A DNA stretch of 64,000 nt from Mycobacterium marseillense (GTDB lineage Bacteria > Actinomycetota > Actinomycetes > Mycobacteriales > Mycobacteriaceae), in contig NZ_AP022584.1 in NCBI RefSeq assembly GCF_010731675.1, positions 3,100,001 to 3,164,000 of the forward strand, given 5' to 3'. The notes beneath the pieces are model-generated. The model saw only the letters and a list, made by a program, of their open reading frames with translations, did not search any database and was not told the DNA's origin. This document shows positions 9,509 to 18,721 of this stretch, one piece after another. Position 1 is the first letter of the stretch. Each line of letters starts with the position of its first letter. A program made the translations under genes and the position numbers.

Positions 9509-10033
9509 TCACGCGAAATTTGCAGGTTCGGCGCTTGGGGCGCGGCGGTCCAGCCATTTGTCTCCCAGTGCCAGCGCTATCAGCAGGGCCGCGGCCCCCA
9601 GCCAGGCCACCACCGCGATGGATCCCGCCGGGATGATCGCCAGGCCGGCGTTGCGGTGCTGCACGCGGACCAGGTTCGGGTCGTTCTTGTTGTACTCCAC
9701 GTAGATCCGCATCCCGGTCGCCAGATGCGACGGGTAGAGCACACCGAGTTCGGGGCGGTAGGTGGTCCGCTCGGGGGTGACGAATTCGATGGTGGAGCGG
9801 CGCGGCCCGGCGCTGAGCACCTCCGCCTGCGCGACGCCCATGTTGTGCGTGATCGCAAGGTCGTTGCGCCAGGCGCCGGCCACCAACAGCACCGACTGCA
9901 GCGTGACCAGGCCGGCGACGATCAACACCGCGATCCGGGCCCACCGCAACGCGATCCTGGCACGTGTTTTCGGAGGTTCGTCACTGCGTCCGTGAATCAG
10001 TATGTGCAGCAGAACCTTTGGAGATCTCGTCAT
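9509..10033 (-). CDS. Conserved membrane protein, DUF3592-like (Rv0556 homologue)
   Basis: A 174-aa protein with two membrane helices: residues about 33-53 (WARIAVLIVAGLVTLQSVLLV) and about 136-155 (IAVVAWLGAAALLIALAL). Between them lies a roughly 80-residue extracytoplasmic beta-rich domain that includes RRSTIEFVTPERTTYRP and MRIYVEYNKNDPNLVRVQ, the pattern of DUF3592 proteins. The gene follows menD with an 11-bp gap, so the two are almost certainly co-transcribed. Function is unknown; co-transcription with menD and conservation in M. tuberculosis are the only clues. Confidence 0.88.
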   Translation of the reverse strand: MTRSPKVLLHILIHGRSDEPPKTRARIALRWARIAVLIVAGLVTLQSVLLVAGAWRNDLAITHNMGVAQAEVLSAGPRRSTIEFVTPERTTYRPELGVLYPSHLATGMRIYVEYNKNDPNLVRVQHRNAGLAIIPAGSIAVVAWLGAAALLIALALGDKWLDRRAPSAEPANFA

Positions 10034-10044
10034 CTATTCGCGCC

Positions 10045-11694
10045 TCACAGCGCCGCCTTGATGGCGGCGTGCAGCTGCCGCAGCGAGGAGCGGTCCGCCT
10101 TGACTTCCAGCACCCGCATCCCGGGGCCGGGTTCGTCGAGGGCGGCGTGCAATTCGCCGACCTCGATCTGGCGGCTTTCCACGTGATACGCGCGGCACAG
10201 TGCCCCCACGTCGACGTCGTGCGGGGTCCCGAAAATCCGCGACGACACGTCGGAGAAGCGCGGGTCGCCCTGCTCGAGCAGCTCGAAGATGCCGCCGCCG
10301 TTGTCGTTGGAGACCACGATGGTCAGGCCGCGGGGGGTGGGTTCGGTGGGGCCGATCAGCAGCCCGGAGCTGTCATGCACGAAGGTCAGATCGCCGATCA
10401 GCGCGACGGTGCGCGCCGGACCGCCCGCGTTCCCGTCCCGCTCGTGGGCAAGGGCCGCCCCGATCGCGGTGGACACCGTGCCGTCGATGCCGGCGACCCC
10501 GCGATTGGAGCGCACCCGGATGCCGTGGGTGTCCAGGCCGACCAGCGCCGCGTCGCGGACGGGGTTGGATGCCCCGAGCACCAGCTGGTCACCGGGCCGC
10601 AGCGCGTCGGCCACGGCCGCGGCGACGTGCAGGCCGGTGGTCAGCGGGTGCGCCGCGAGCTGGCCGCGCACCGCGTCGTTGGCGTGCCGGTTGGTCTCCG
10701 CGCAGCGGTGCAGCCACGCCGGGTTGGGCGCCCCGGTGGTGACCGCCCGCGTGCCGGTGGCCTGCGAGTTTCCCGAGACGTCGGGCCAGCGGGGGCCGGT
10801 GGTCAGTGCGAACACCGGCACGTGGGGGTCGGCCAGCAGCGTCGACACCGGACGGTGCAGCGTGGGGCGGCCGAGCATGATCACCTGCTTGGGCCGCAGC
10901 AGCGGCAGCGCCAGGGGGTGTAGCGGGTTCTCCGGGGCCGGAGCGGTCGGTTCGGCCACGGTGGGCAGCTGGGCGAGGGCGGGGTGGGTGCCGGCGCCGT
11001 GGCCCGCGATGACGACCGTGTCGGGCGTGAGGTCGATGTCCAGCGGCTGGTCGAAGGTCACCGGCGGGGTGTAGGTCCAGGGTCGGCCGCCCGGGCGGCC
11101 CTGCGGGATCACCGTGCCGTGGGGCTCGGGATCCGGCACCAGCGGCTCGCGCAGCGGGATGTCGAACTGGACGGGGCCGGCGTTGGCGGTGCGTGACCCG
11201 GTGGCGGCCACCAGGACCCGGCAGGTGGCCGAGCGCCAGGTGGCGTTGAGTGCGTCCAACCGCTCGGGGGCGTCCTCGGCGAGGCCCAGGCTGATGGTGG
11301 CGCGGACCTGGGTGCCGAAGTAGCCCAGCTGTTCCATGGTCTGGTTGGCCCCCGTGCCCAGCAGCTCGTAGGGGCGGTTGGCCGAGAGCACGATCAGCGG
11401 CACCCGGGCGTAGTTGGCCTCCACCACGGCGGGGCCCAGGTTGGCGACGGCGGTGCCCGACGTCATGGCGACGCACACCGGCGAGCCGGCGGCGATCGCC
11501 AGGCCGATGGCCAGATAGCCGGCCGTGCGCTCGTCGATGCGGACGTGCAGCCGGATCCGGCCAGAGCGGTCGGCGTCCTGCAGCGCGAAGGCGAGCGGGG
11601 CGTTCCGCGAACCCGGACACAGCACCACGTCGCGGACACCGCCGCGAATCAGCTCGTCGACGACGACGCGAGCCTGTGTCGTCGAGGGGTTCAC
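10045..11694 (-). CDS. menD: SEPHCHC synthase MenD
   Basis: A 549-aa thiamine-diphosphate enzyme that adds decarboxylated 2-oxoglutarate to isochorismate, the first committed step of menaquinone synthesis. The N-terminal Pyr domain has [16 protein letters not shown] and the catalytic-glutamate segment [15 protein letters not shown]. The C-terminal PP domain has [15 protein letters not shown] and [16 protein letters not shown], which bind the diphosphate and metal. GTG 11694 gives [15 protein letters not shown] exactly as in Rv0555, although the AGGA ahead of it is unusually close. It lies upstream of the Rv0556-type gene and 154 bp downstream of bpoC on the same strand. Confidence 0.96.
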   Translation of the reverse strand: MNPSTTQARVVVDELIRGGVRDVVLCPGSRNAPLAFALQDADRSGRIRLHVRIDERTAGYLAIGLAIAAGSPVCVAMTSGTAVANLGPAVVEANYARVPLIVLSANRPYELLGTGANQTMEQLGYFGTQVRATISLGLAEDAPERLDALNATWRSATCRVLVAATGSRTANAGPVQFDIPLREPLVPDPEPHGTVIPQGRPGGRPWTYTPPVTFDQPLDIDLTPDTVVIAGHGAGTHPALAQLPTVAEPTAPAPENPLHPLALPLLRPKQVIMLGRPTLHRPVSTLLADPHVPVFALTTGPRWPDVSGNSQATGTRAVTTGAPNPAWLHRCAETNRHANDAVRGQLAAHPLTTGLHVAAAVADALRPGDQLVLGASNPVRDAALVGLDTHGIRVRSNRGVAGIDGTVSTAIGAALAHERDGNAGGPARTVALIGDLTFVHDSSGLLIGPTEPTPRGLTIVVSNDNGGGIFELLEQGDPRFSDVSSRIFGTPHDVDVGALCRAYHVESRQIEVGELHAALDEPGPGMRVLEVKADRSSLRQLHAAIKAAL

Positions 11695-11848
11695 TCCTAC
11701 AGGGTGTCACAGCCCGCAGACGACGCCCGCCGCACAGCGACGGCAGGAGAAGGCGGGCAGTTCAACCCAGCCCCCCGGAACGCGCGCCGAACGTGGAGTT
11801 GCTGCGGCCTTCTCGGGGGATTTCGCCCCACAAGTCGACGTTGGGCGC

Positions 11849-12634
11849 CTAGCGCGGCTCGGCGAAGAACTTGAGCATGGCGGCGTTGACGGCGTCGGGC
11901 CGTTCGAAGAAGCCGAGGTGCCCGGTGTCGGGGATCTGCATGTAGCGGCCGTTGGGCAGCGCGTCGGCGACCTCCCGGCCCAGATACGGCGGCGTCAGGA
12001 CGTCGTCGGAGAAGCCGAGCACCAGCACCGGCGTCGCGATGCTGCGGTAGGCCGACAGCCGGCTGGTGTAGGGCGCGACATCCAGCTGGGCGCGCATGCC
12101 CGGGGTGGGCTTGACAGGCCAGGTGGAAAACATGGCGATCCAGTCGGCGACCGCGGTGTCGTCGTTGAGGGTCTTGCGGGAAAAGTTCTCGAGCAGGCGG
12201 ATTTTCGCCTCATAGGAGGCCGGCAGAGTGACGCCGGCGTCGGACAGTTCGGCCTCGGCGTCGCGGAAGAACTGCCGCGCGCGGTCCATGCGGCCGCGGG
12301 TGCCCATCAGGACCGCCGCGCTGACCAGATCGGGCCGGGCGAGCATGAGTTCCTGGGTGATGAAGGCGCCCATCGACATTCCGACGATGCGGGCGGGGGC
12401 GGCGTTCAGCCCTTCGATCAGCGCGACGGTGTCGGCGACCATGGTTTGCGTCGAGAAGCCCTCGGCGTTCTCCGTGGCGCCGATCCCGCGATTGTCGAAG
12501 GTGATGACGCGGTATCCGGCCGCCAGGAACGCGGGAACTTGATAGGGGTGCCAGGTCCGTCCGGCGCCGCCGTGGCCGGCGATAAAGACCACGGGCTCAC
12601 CGGAGCCGCGGTCGTCGTAAGCCAGGTTGATCAC
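11849..12634 (-). CDS. bpoC: Alpha/beta hydrolase BpoC, candidate MenH
   Basis: A 261-aa single-domain alpha/beta hydrolase. The nucleophile elbow is VGMSMGAF (Ser near residue 94), the oxyanion region is FIAGHGGAGRTWHP, the late acid is in FSDDVLTPP, and the histidine is in DTGHLGFFERP. It was annotated as a non-haem bromoperoxidase. Lying between menD and menC, with its GTG start overlapping the menC stop as GTGA (12631-12634), it is a natural candidate for the SHCHC synthase (MenH) step. That role is inferred from context. No cofactor motif is present, consistent with a plain serine hydrolase. Confidence 0.88.
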   Translation of the reverse strand: MINLAYDDRGSGEPVVFIAGHGGAGRTWHPYQVPAFLAAGYRVITFDNRGIGATENAEGFSTQTMVADTVALIEGLNAAPARIVGMSMGAFITQELMLARPDLVSAAVLMGTRGRMDRARQFFRDAEAELSDAGVTLPASYEAKIRLLENFSRKTLNDDTAVADWIAMFSTWPVKPTPGMRAQLDVAPYTSRLSAYRSIATPVLVLGFSDDVLTPPYLGREVADALPNGRYMQIPDTGHLGFFERPDAVNAAMLKFFAEPR

Positions 12635-13614
12635 CCGGACGACGGTACAAGCAACCGATGGCACGCCTTGACCCGGTCGATCCACCACTGCCGACGCTGC
12701 TGCGCTGCCGCGAGTGTGCGCAGCCGCGCCGGATCCGGCGTCACCGGCCCGACGGCCAGGCTCCCGCCGACGGGCGGTGCCGCCTCGGCGACGTCGTCCA
12801 CGAACAGCCCGCCGGTGCCCAGCCCGCAGGCGTGCCGAAGCTGCGGCAGGGCGGCCGCGGCGGTCAGCCCGGCGCCGATCCCGACCGCCGAGTCCAGCGC
12901 GCTGGAGACCACGATGGGAACGTCGATTTGGTCGGCGATGGCGAGCATGGCCGAAATCCCGCCCAGCGGAGCGACTTTGAGTACCGCGACGTCGGCGGCG
13001 CCGGCGCGGACCACGGCCAGCGGGTCCTCGGCCTTGCGGATGCTCTCGTCGGCGGCGATCGGCACGTCGACCCGGAGACGCAACTCGGCTAGTTCACCGA
13101 CCGTCGCGCAGGGTTGTTCGAGGTACTCCAGCGGGCCGTCGGCCGTCAACGCCGCGGCCGCATCGACCGCCTGCTCGACGCTCCAGCCGCCGTTGGCGTC
13201 CACCCGCACGGTCGGCACCAGCTCGCGCACGGCGTTGACCCGGGCGACGTCGTCGGCCAGCGTCTGGCCGGGCTCGGCGACCTTCACCTTGGCCGTCCCG
13301 GCGCCGGGAAAGCGGGCCAGCACCTCGCCCACCTGGGCGGCGGGCACGGCCGGCACCGTGGCGTTGATCGGGATGCGGTCCCGGCGCGCCGCCGGCGGCT
13401 GCCGGTAGGCGGCCTCGATGCCCGAGGCCAGCCAATGCGCGGCCTCGGGCGGCTCGTATTCGAGGAAAGCCCCGAACTCCCCCCAGCCGACCGGGCCCTC
13501 GATGAGCGCGACTTCGCGGGTGGTGATGCCGCGGAACCGCACCCGCATGGGCAGCGAGACCACGTGCAGGCGGTCCAGCAGGTCTTCCAGCCGGGGTGGG
13601 CGCGTCGGGGTCAC
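12631..13614 (-). CDS. menC: o-Succinylbenzoate synthase MenC
   Basis: A 327-aa enolase-superfamily enzyme that dehydrates SHCHC to o-succinylbenzoate. The KxK base pair is in TAKVKVAEPG, the metal ligands are in VRVDANGGW, LEYLEQPCA and IAADESI, and the opposite lysine is in AVLKVAPLGG. The start GTG 13614 overlaps the preceding gene's stop (GTGA, 13611-13614), and its own stop overlaps the bpoC start in the same way. The order 13611-amidohydrolase, menC, bpoC, menD is therefore one coupled operon. Length and sequence agree with Rv0553. Confidence 0.95.
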   Translation of the reverse strand: MTPTRPPRLEDLLDRLHVVSLPMRVRFRGITTREVALIEGPVGWGEFGAFLEYEPPEAAHWLASGIEAAYRQPPAARRDRIPINATVPAVPAAQVGEVLARFPGAGTAKVKVAEPGQTLADDVARVNAVRELVPTVRVDANGGWSVEQAVDAAAALTADGPLEYLEQPCATVGELAELRLRVDVPIAADESIRKAEDPLAVVRAGAADVAVLKVAPLGGISAMLAIADQIDVPIVVSSALDSAVGIGAGLTAAAALPQLRHACGLGTGGLFVDDVAEAAPPVGGSLAVGPVTPDPARLRTLAAAQQRRQWWIDRVKACHRLLVPSSG

Positions 13615-15215
13615 GCGCCGTAGACCTGGTGGCCCGCCAGATACGTCGCCCGCACGTCGAGGTCGGCGATCTGCTCGGGCGGCACGGTGCGCGGGTCGGC
13701 CGAGAGCACGACCAGGTCGGCGTACTTGCCGACCTCCAGCGAGCCGATCACGTCGTCGGCGAACAGCTGCCAGGCGGCGTCGATGGTCTGCGCGCGGATG
13801 GCCTGCTCGACCGTGAGTCGCTCCTCGGGTCCGAGCACCCGGCCGCTGGGCGCCGTACGGGTCACCGCCACGCTGATGTTGCGCAGCGGCTCCTCGGGCG
13901 TGACCGGCGGGTCGTTGTGCAGCGAGATCCGCATGCCGGTGGCCACCGCGGATCCCGCTGGCATCCAACGGGTTCCGCGCTCCTCGCCGAACAACCCGTC
14001 GACAATGACGTCGCCCCAGTAGTGGATCTGGTCGACGAAGATGCTGCAGGTGACCCCGAGGTCGTGCGCGCGCCGCAGCTGTTCGGGACGGATGGCGCCG
14101 ACATGCTCGAGCCGCAGTCGGTGGTCGTCGCGCGGATGGCGCCTGAGCACCTCCTCGTAGACGTCGAGGATGGTGTCGACGCCGGCGTCGCCCTGCACGT
14201 GGCAGGCCATCGGCCAGCCGAGCGGGAAGTAGGCACCGACGATCTCGTGCAGCTGCTCGGCGGTGTAGTTGGCGCAGCCGCACGACCCCGGCACGACGCC
14301 GATGGTGCGGGTGGCCTCGGTGTCCAGGTACGGGAACGAGAGGTCGATGTTGCCGATCCAGGGCGAGCCGTCGACCCAGATCTTGATGCCGACCTGGCGC
14401 AGGATGTCGTCGCCCTGCCCGGGCGTGGCGTCGGTGGACATCTGCGGGTTGGAGATCTCATAGGTGCGCAGCCGGACCGTCAGCTGGCCGCGCAGCTGTT
14501 CGACCATTGGCCGGAAGCCGGGGTCGAACGCCATCTCCGAGCAGGTGGTCAGCCCGGCGCGGTTGAGCCGAGCGCACTCGGCGAGCAGCATCCGTGGGTA
14601 GTCGGCGAAGTCGATGACCCCGCCCAGCAGCGGGAACACGGCGCCGGTCTCCTCGGCGGTGCCGTCGAGTTCGCCGTCGGCATCGCGGCCGTACTTGGCG
14701 CCCTTGGGGTCGGGGGTGTCGCGGTTCAGGCCGTGCAGCTGGGCGGCGGTCGTATTGAAATACGCCTTGTGCCCGGAGTTGTGCATGATCACCAGCGGGG
14801 TGTCGGGCGCGATGCCGTCGAGCCAGCCCAGCGTCGGCTCGGGAAGACCGTTCTGCAGCAGGGGATCCCAGCCGTTGAGGTAGGCGCCGTCGGATCCGCG
14901 TCGCGTGACCTCGGAGCGCACCGCGGAGACGACGTCGTCGGCGCTGCGCATGGTGACCGGGCGGATGTCGACGAGGCGGTCTGAGAGGGCGACGGCCTCC
15001 ATCAGCGGATGGCCATGGGCCTCAACGAATCCCGGCATGACGCAGCCGTCACCGACGTCGACGCTCTGGGTGGCGGGGCCGATGAGCTCGGCGACCTCGG
15101 CACGGGTTCCAACGGCGACGATCTTGCCGTGGGCCACGGCGAGCGCCTCCGCGGTGGGCCGCGCCTCGTCGACGGTCAGGATGGTTCCGGTGACGACGAG
15201 ATCTGCCTGCCCCAT
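13611..15215 (-). CDS. Metal-dependent amidohydrolase, YtcJ-like (Rv0552 homologue)
   Basis: A 534-aa amidohydrolase-family-3 protein. The N-terminal beta sandwich (LVVTGTILTVDEARPTAEA) leads into the barrel with metal-binding MPGFVEAHGHP (near residues 60-70). Later ligands are in MACHVQGDAGVDTIL, LRLEHVGAI and SLHNDPPVTPEEPL. The C-terminal GSLEVGKYADLVVLS closes the sandwich. The substrate is unknown; family members hydrolyse amide or formamide bonds. It is the first gene of the overlapping menC-bpoC-menD run, so its expression is tied to menaquinone synthesis, but no pathway role is established. ATG 15215 has AAGGATCC upstream. Confidence 0.9.
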   Translation of the reverse strand: MGQADLVVTGTILTVDEARPTAEALAVAHGKIVAVGTRAEVAELIGPATQSVDVGDGCVMPGFVEAHGHPLMEAVALSDRLVDIRPVTMRSADDVVSAVRSEVTRRGSDGAYLNGWDPLLQNGLPEPTLGWLDGIAPDTPLVIMHNSGHKAYFNTTAAQLHGLNRDTPDPKGAKYGRDADGELDGTAEETGAVFPLLGGVIDFADYPRMLLAECARLNRAGLTTCSEMAFDPGFRPMVEQLRGQLTVRLRTYEISNPQMSTDATPGQGDDILRQVGIKIWVDGSPWIGNIDLSFPYLDTEATRTIGVVPGSCGCANYTAEQLHEIVGAYFPLGWPMACHVQGDAGVDTILDVYEEVLRRHPRDDHRLRLEHVGAIRPEQLRRAHDLGVTCSIFVDQIHYWGDVIVDGLFGEERGTRWMPAGSAVATGMRISLHNDPPVTPEEPLRNISVAVTRTAPSGRVLGPEERLTVEQAIRAQTIDAAWQLFADDVIGSLEVGKYADLVVLSADPRTVPPEQIADLDVRATYLAGHQVYGA

Positions 15216-15404
15216 GGATAAGGATCCTAGTGACCGGGAGACATTTCATGCATGAGTTCTCCGGCGGCAGCCACGCGGCGGAGTTGTCCTGATGTTGCCA
15301 GTCGCTGTCGCAAAATTAGACGGCATTGCCGCCCAGAACTTACCTCGTTGTCAACGACACCAATCCCAGCAGGACCAGCGGAAACCGGCCGTAAGTGGAG
15401 ACTC

Positions 15405-15806
15405 ATGAGCATCATTCGCGTCAACTTCCTTCCTGAATTTTATTTCGGCGATGACGCAGTTTTATTGACTTTGGACGGCGGCGGGGTCGACAAGCTCAAA
15501 GCCGCACTCAGTGAGGCCAAGCAGCACGGGGCATCGCGACTGGAGCGTGACGGAGTGACGCACGAGTTCCATATTGAGTCCGAAACTGCCGATATAGAAC
15601 TCGACCCCATCCACGTGGTGTGGCGGCTTGACGAAGCGAAGGCCGCCGAAATCATCGAAGACCTTGCTGTTCTCAGCGACGAGGGCAGCGTAGGTCGTCC
15701 AGCCAAGGGGCACTTCTACGTCGACATGTCCACGCCCACCAAAACGCTCGTCGTGTCCCGCGACGAATACGTCGACGTGGTCTATCCGTGGCAGTCACCG
15801 GCATAA
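15405..15806 (+). CDS. Orphan 133-aa soluble protein in accessory island
   Basis: I do not recognise this protein. It begins MSIIRVNFLPEFYFGDDAV, is acidic and has alternating strand-like and helix-like stretches with no signal peptide or membrane segment. GGAG lies 4 nt before ATG 15405, and the frame is clean. Base composition falls below the neighbours (several AT-rich stretches between 15300 and 15620). It has no counterpart between Rv0552 and fadD8 in M. tuberculosis. Small acidic proteins ending in a beta-rich tail (KTLVVSRDEYVDVVYPW) are common among immunity proteins of polymorphic toxins, but that is only a resemblance. It is divergent from the amidohydrolase operon. Confidence 0.65.
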   Translation: MSIIRVNFLPEFYFGDDAVLLTLDGGGVDKLKAALSEAKQHGASRLERDGVTHEFHIESETADIELDPIHVVWRLDEAKAAEIIEDLAVLSDEGSVGRPAKGHFYVDMSTPTKTLVVSRDEYVDVVYPWQSPA

Positions 15807-16009
15807 CTAACGGAGACTGGACGCGGCGATCGATCTGACCTTGTGTTGATGTGAGACAGCGAGTGGCAATCTCATTTCTTAATTTTGCGACCTTAGTTCG
15901 CGGCTGAATCATCGTCTGTCGGTGCGCTGCCAGACTTCAGGGCCGCGGTGGGACAAAACCGGTCTAATACGCGCCCTGTACGGACGAACTGCCGCGTGAC
16001 GACGCCTGC

Positions 16010-16663
16010 CTAGTCGAATTGGGACGCCTCCGGGATAAGGATTGTCACGCGTGCCCGGATGATCCCGTCGTCGCTCTTCGCCCAGATCCTCGCCTCACCT
16101 GTCGCCAGACTGCCCAGCCGCGCGATGCGCAGGAGGCCATCGGTGTACGAGGCAGCAAGGTCAGCGGCAAGGTAACCGACGTGGTTTTGCCCGACCATCA
16201 CAGCGACCGCATTCGGGTCGTGTTCATTCCATGGCTCAGGAACGAGGATGCAGCGGACTGACTTTAGGGTCACGCCACTTTCGGTGATCGGCATTCCGGC
16301 TTCCTGGAAAACCCGGCGAATGTCTTTGGCGCGGTACGTCTCGCCGACAACCTCGACCTGCTCTTCGAGGGGATAGCGGGGCTCTTCAAGTGTCGCCGCA
16401 GTGACGACATCGGCAAGTGGAGATGATTTTCGACCGTTCGCCCTTATCGGGGGCATTGCCCGGCGCGTGTAGCCAGTGACCAACGATGGTTTGCGCGTGG
16501 CAGGTAGAGCGGACACAGCCGCTACGGCGGGCTCTGGCGCGGGAACTCGCGCATAGTGATCGGTCCACTTGGAGCCGTCCCACCAGCGGAGCCGATTGGT
16601 GCCTGCGGGGTCCGGACACCACATAGGCGGAGGCAGCGACTGCGGGTACTGACTGGGCTTCAC
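16010..16663 (-). CDS. DUF2510-HIRAN two-domain protein
   Basis: A 217-aa protein with a readable two-part structure. Residues about 12-38 form a DUF2510 motif (WCPDPAGTNRLRWWDGSKW), a Trp-rich module common at the N-termini of actinobacterial proteins. A low-complexity basic linker follows (residues about 40-85). Residues about 103-210 resemble a HIRAN domain: VEVVGETYRAKDIRRVF, then EPWNEHDPNAVAVMVGQNHV and GYLAADLA. HIRAN domains in SWI/SNF and related proteins bind DNA ends or damaged DNA. GTG 16663 has AGGAGG 4 nt upstream. It sits alone in a low-synteny island. Role unknown; DNA recognition is inferred from the family only. Confidence 0.75.
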   Translation of the reverse strand: MKPSQYPQSLPPPMWCPDPAGTNRLRWWDGSKWTDHYARVPAPEPAVAAVSALPATRKPSLVTGYTRRAMPPIRANGRKSSPLADVVTAATLEEPRYPLEEQVEVVGETYRAKDIRRVFQEAGMPITESGVTLKSVRCILVPEPWNEHDPNAVAVMVGQNHVGYLAADLAASYTDGLLRIARLGSLATGEARIWAKSDDGIIRARVTILIPEASQFD

Positions 16664-16998
16664 ATCGCCTCCTAAGCGCTCGGCTAGCTAATGCTATGAG
16701 CAGCCAGGAAATTCCGTGGGCGGTATGGCGAACTGCCGGGAGTGCCTTCCCGCGTGGTCCGGAAAGGCTAAGGAAGGTGAGTTGAACCTCTGCCCATTAT
16801 CGCCATTGTGACTTCGCCACTTGGCCGCGGCTTTTGAGAAAGCCACGACGTTGAGAACTGAGATTCCAGTTTCTTCATCCGGGAAGGATTAATCGCTCAA
16901 GTTGCCAGGAGCGATCCCAGGGCAGTTGGAAGCAGCGCATAGGCGAAGTCTTCGAGGGTGCGGCTGACCCAAATTGCAACACGTTCTAGTCTTGCCAC
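16664..16998. other. 335-bp intergenic region between the HIRAN gene and fadD8
   Basis: No coding frame is convincing here. The left edge carries the ribosome-binding site of the HIRAN gene. A small hairpin, GGCTTT-TGAG-AAAGCC, lies at 16829-16844. The right edge carries the fadD8 promoter. Composition is clearly less GC-rich than in the flanking core genes. Confidence 0.6.
16964..16992 (+). promoter_or_regulatory. Promoter of fadD8, probably leaderless
   Basis: CTGACC (16964-16969) and TAGTCT (16987-16992) are separated by 17 bp. The -10 box ends 6 nt before ATG 16999, so the predicted transcript starts at the start codon. No Shine-Dalgarno sequence lies between. Confidence 0.5.
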
Positions 16999-18600
16999 AT
17001 GACGGACGAGCTGTTGCGCAACCCGACCCATAACGGCCACCTGCTCGTGGGCGCCCTCAAGCGCCACAAGAACAAGCCGGTGCTGTTCCTCGGCGACACC
17101 ACGCTGACCGGTGGTCAGATGGCCGAGCGGATCAGTCAGTACATCCAGGCGTTCGAGGCGCTCGGCGCGGGCACCGGTGTGGCCGTCGGCCTGCTGTCGC
17201 TCAACCGCCCCGAGGTGCTGCTGATCATCGGCGCCGGCCAGACCCGCGGCTACCGGCGCACCGCCCTGCACCCGCTGGGCTCGCTGGACGACCACGCATA
17301 CGTGCTCAACGACGCCGGCATCAGCTCGCTGATCATCGACCCCAACCCGATGTTCGTCGAGCGCGCGCTGGCCCTGCTGGAGAAGGTGCCGGGGCTCAAG
17401 CAGATCTTGACCATCGGCCCGGTGCCCGAGGCGCTCAGCGGGGTGGCGGTCGACCTGGCGGCCGAGGCGGCCAAGTACGACCCGCAGCGGCTGGCCGCCG
17501 CGGACCTGCCGCCGGATCAGGTTATCGGCCTGACCTACACCGGGGGTACGACCGGCAAGCCCAAGGGCGTGATGGGCACCGCGCAGTCGATCTCCTCGAT
17601 GACCTCGATCCAGCTCTCGGAGTGGGAGTGGCCGGAGGACCCGAGGTTCTTGATGATCACCCCGCTCTCGCACGCGGGCGCGGCGTATTTCCTGCCGACC
17701 CTGATCAAGGGTGGCGAAATGCACGTGCTGCCCAAGTTCGACCCGGCCGACGTGCTGAAAACCATTGAGGAGAAACGCATTACGGCCACCTTTCTGGTGC
17801 CGTCGATGCTGTACGCGCTGATGGACCACCCGGATTCGCACACCCGCGACCTGTCGTCGCTGCAGACCGTCTATTACGGTGCGTCGGCGATCAACCCGGT
17901 TCGGCTGGCCGAAGCGATCCGCCGCTTCGGCAAGATCTTCGCCCAGAACTACGGGCAGTCCGAGGCGCCGATGGCCATCACCTACCTGGCCAAGAACGAG
18001 CACGACGAGAAGCGGCTCACCTCCTGCGGGCGCCCGACACTGTTCGCGCGCGTGGCGCTGCTGGGTGAGGACGGCAAGCCCGTTCCCCAGGGTGAGCCGG
18101 GCGAAATCTGTGTCAGCGGACCGCTTTTGGCCGGCGGCTACTGGAACCTGCCGGAGGCGACCGCGGAGACCTTCAGGGACGGCTGGCTGCACACCGGCGA
18201 CATGGCCCGCGAGGACGAGGACGGCTTCTACTTCATCGTCGACCGGGTCAAGGACATGATCGTCACCGGCGGCTTCAACGTGTTCCCCCGCGAGGTCGAG
18301 GACGTGGTCGCCGAGCACCCGGCGATCGCGCAGGTGTGCGTGGTCGGCGCGCCCGACGAGAAGTGGGGCGAAGCCGTCACCGCGGTGGTGGTGTTGCGCG
18401 CCGACGCGCCCCGCGACGACGCCGCGATCGAGAAAATGACCGCCGAGATCCAGGCCGCGGTCAAGGACCGCAAGGGCTCGGTGCAGTCGCCCAAGCGCGT
18501 GGTGCTCGCCGACTCGCTGCCGTTGACCGGGCTGGGCAAGCCGGACAAGAAGGCCGTGCGGGCACAGTTCTGGGAGGGCGCCGAGCGCTCCGTCGGCTGA
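16999..18600 (+). CDS. fadD8: Acyl-CoA/acyl-AMP ligase FadD8
   Basis: A 533-aa ANL-superfamily adenylating enzyme that activates a carboxylic acid with ATP, normally to the CoA thioester. The P-loop-like A3 motif YTGGTTGKPKG lies near residue 178, NYGQSEAPMAITYL is the adenine-binding region, HTGDMAREDEDGFYFIVDR is A7/A8, and the C-terminal catalytic lysine lies in LTGLGKPDKKAV (A10). It corresponds to Rv0551c. Substrate is not established. In M. tuberculosis the VapBC3 pair follows; here a TetR/AKR divergon takes that place. A strong inverted repeat follows the stop. Confidence 0.93.
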   Translation: MTDELLRNPTHNGHLLVGALKRHKNKPVLFLGDTTLTGGQMAERISQYIQAFEALGAGTGVAVGLLSLNRPEVLLIIGAGQTRGYRRTALHPLGSLDDHAYVLNDAGISSLIIDPNPMFVERALALLEKVPGLKQILTIGPVPEALSGVAVDLAAEAAKYDPQRLAAADLPPDQVIGLTYTGGTTGKPKGVMGTAQSISSMTSIQLSEWEWPEDPRFLMITPLSHAGAAYFLPTLIKGGEMHVLPKFDPADVLKTIEEKRITATFLVPSMLYALMDHPDSHTRDLSSLQTVYYGASAINPVRLAEAIRRFGKIFAQNYGQSEAPMAITYLAKNEHDEKRLTSCGRPTLFARVALLGEDGKPVPQGEPGEICVSGPLLAGGYWNLPEATAETFRDGWLHTGDMAREDEDGFYFIVDRVKDMIVTGGFNVFPREVEDVVAEHPAIAQVCVVGAPDEKWGEAVTAVVVLRADAPRDDAAIEKMTAEIQAAVKDRKGSVQSPKRVVLADSLPLTGLGKPDKKAVRAQFWEGAERSVG

Positions 18601-18614
18601 GGCTTTGCCTCGAA

Positions 18615-18662
18615 CGTGACGGCACAGTCACGCTCGCGACCGAGCGTGACTGTGCTGTCACG
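18615..18662. terminator. Long hairpin between convergent fadD8 and tetR genes
   Basis: Two 22-base arms (18615-18636 and 18641-18662) are complementary except for one G-T pair, which would be a G-U wobble in RNA, around a 4-base loop CGAC. The stem is far longer than most mycobacterial terminators and works in both directions. It lies 14 nt after the fadD8 stop and about 60 nt after the tetR stop. A U tract is absent on both sides, so it may be a bidirectional terminator or an mRNA-end stabiliser. Confidence 0.6.
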
Positions 18663-18721
18663 CTCGGCGGGGAGATCGGAGGCGGGGAGATCGGACGCGG
18701 AAAGGTTGGGCGTCTCGCGGG

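Noticed and set aside
16897..18318. Minus-strand open frame of 473 codons opposite fadD8
   Set aside because: Antisense to a complete acyl-ligase with all motifs; the composition (RRQV, HQHR) is typical of shadow frames.
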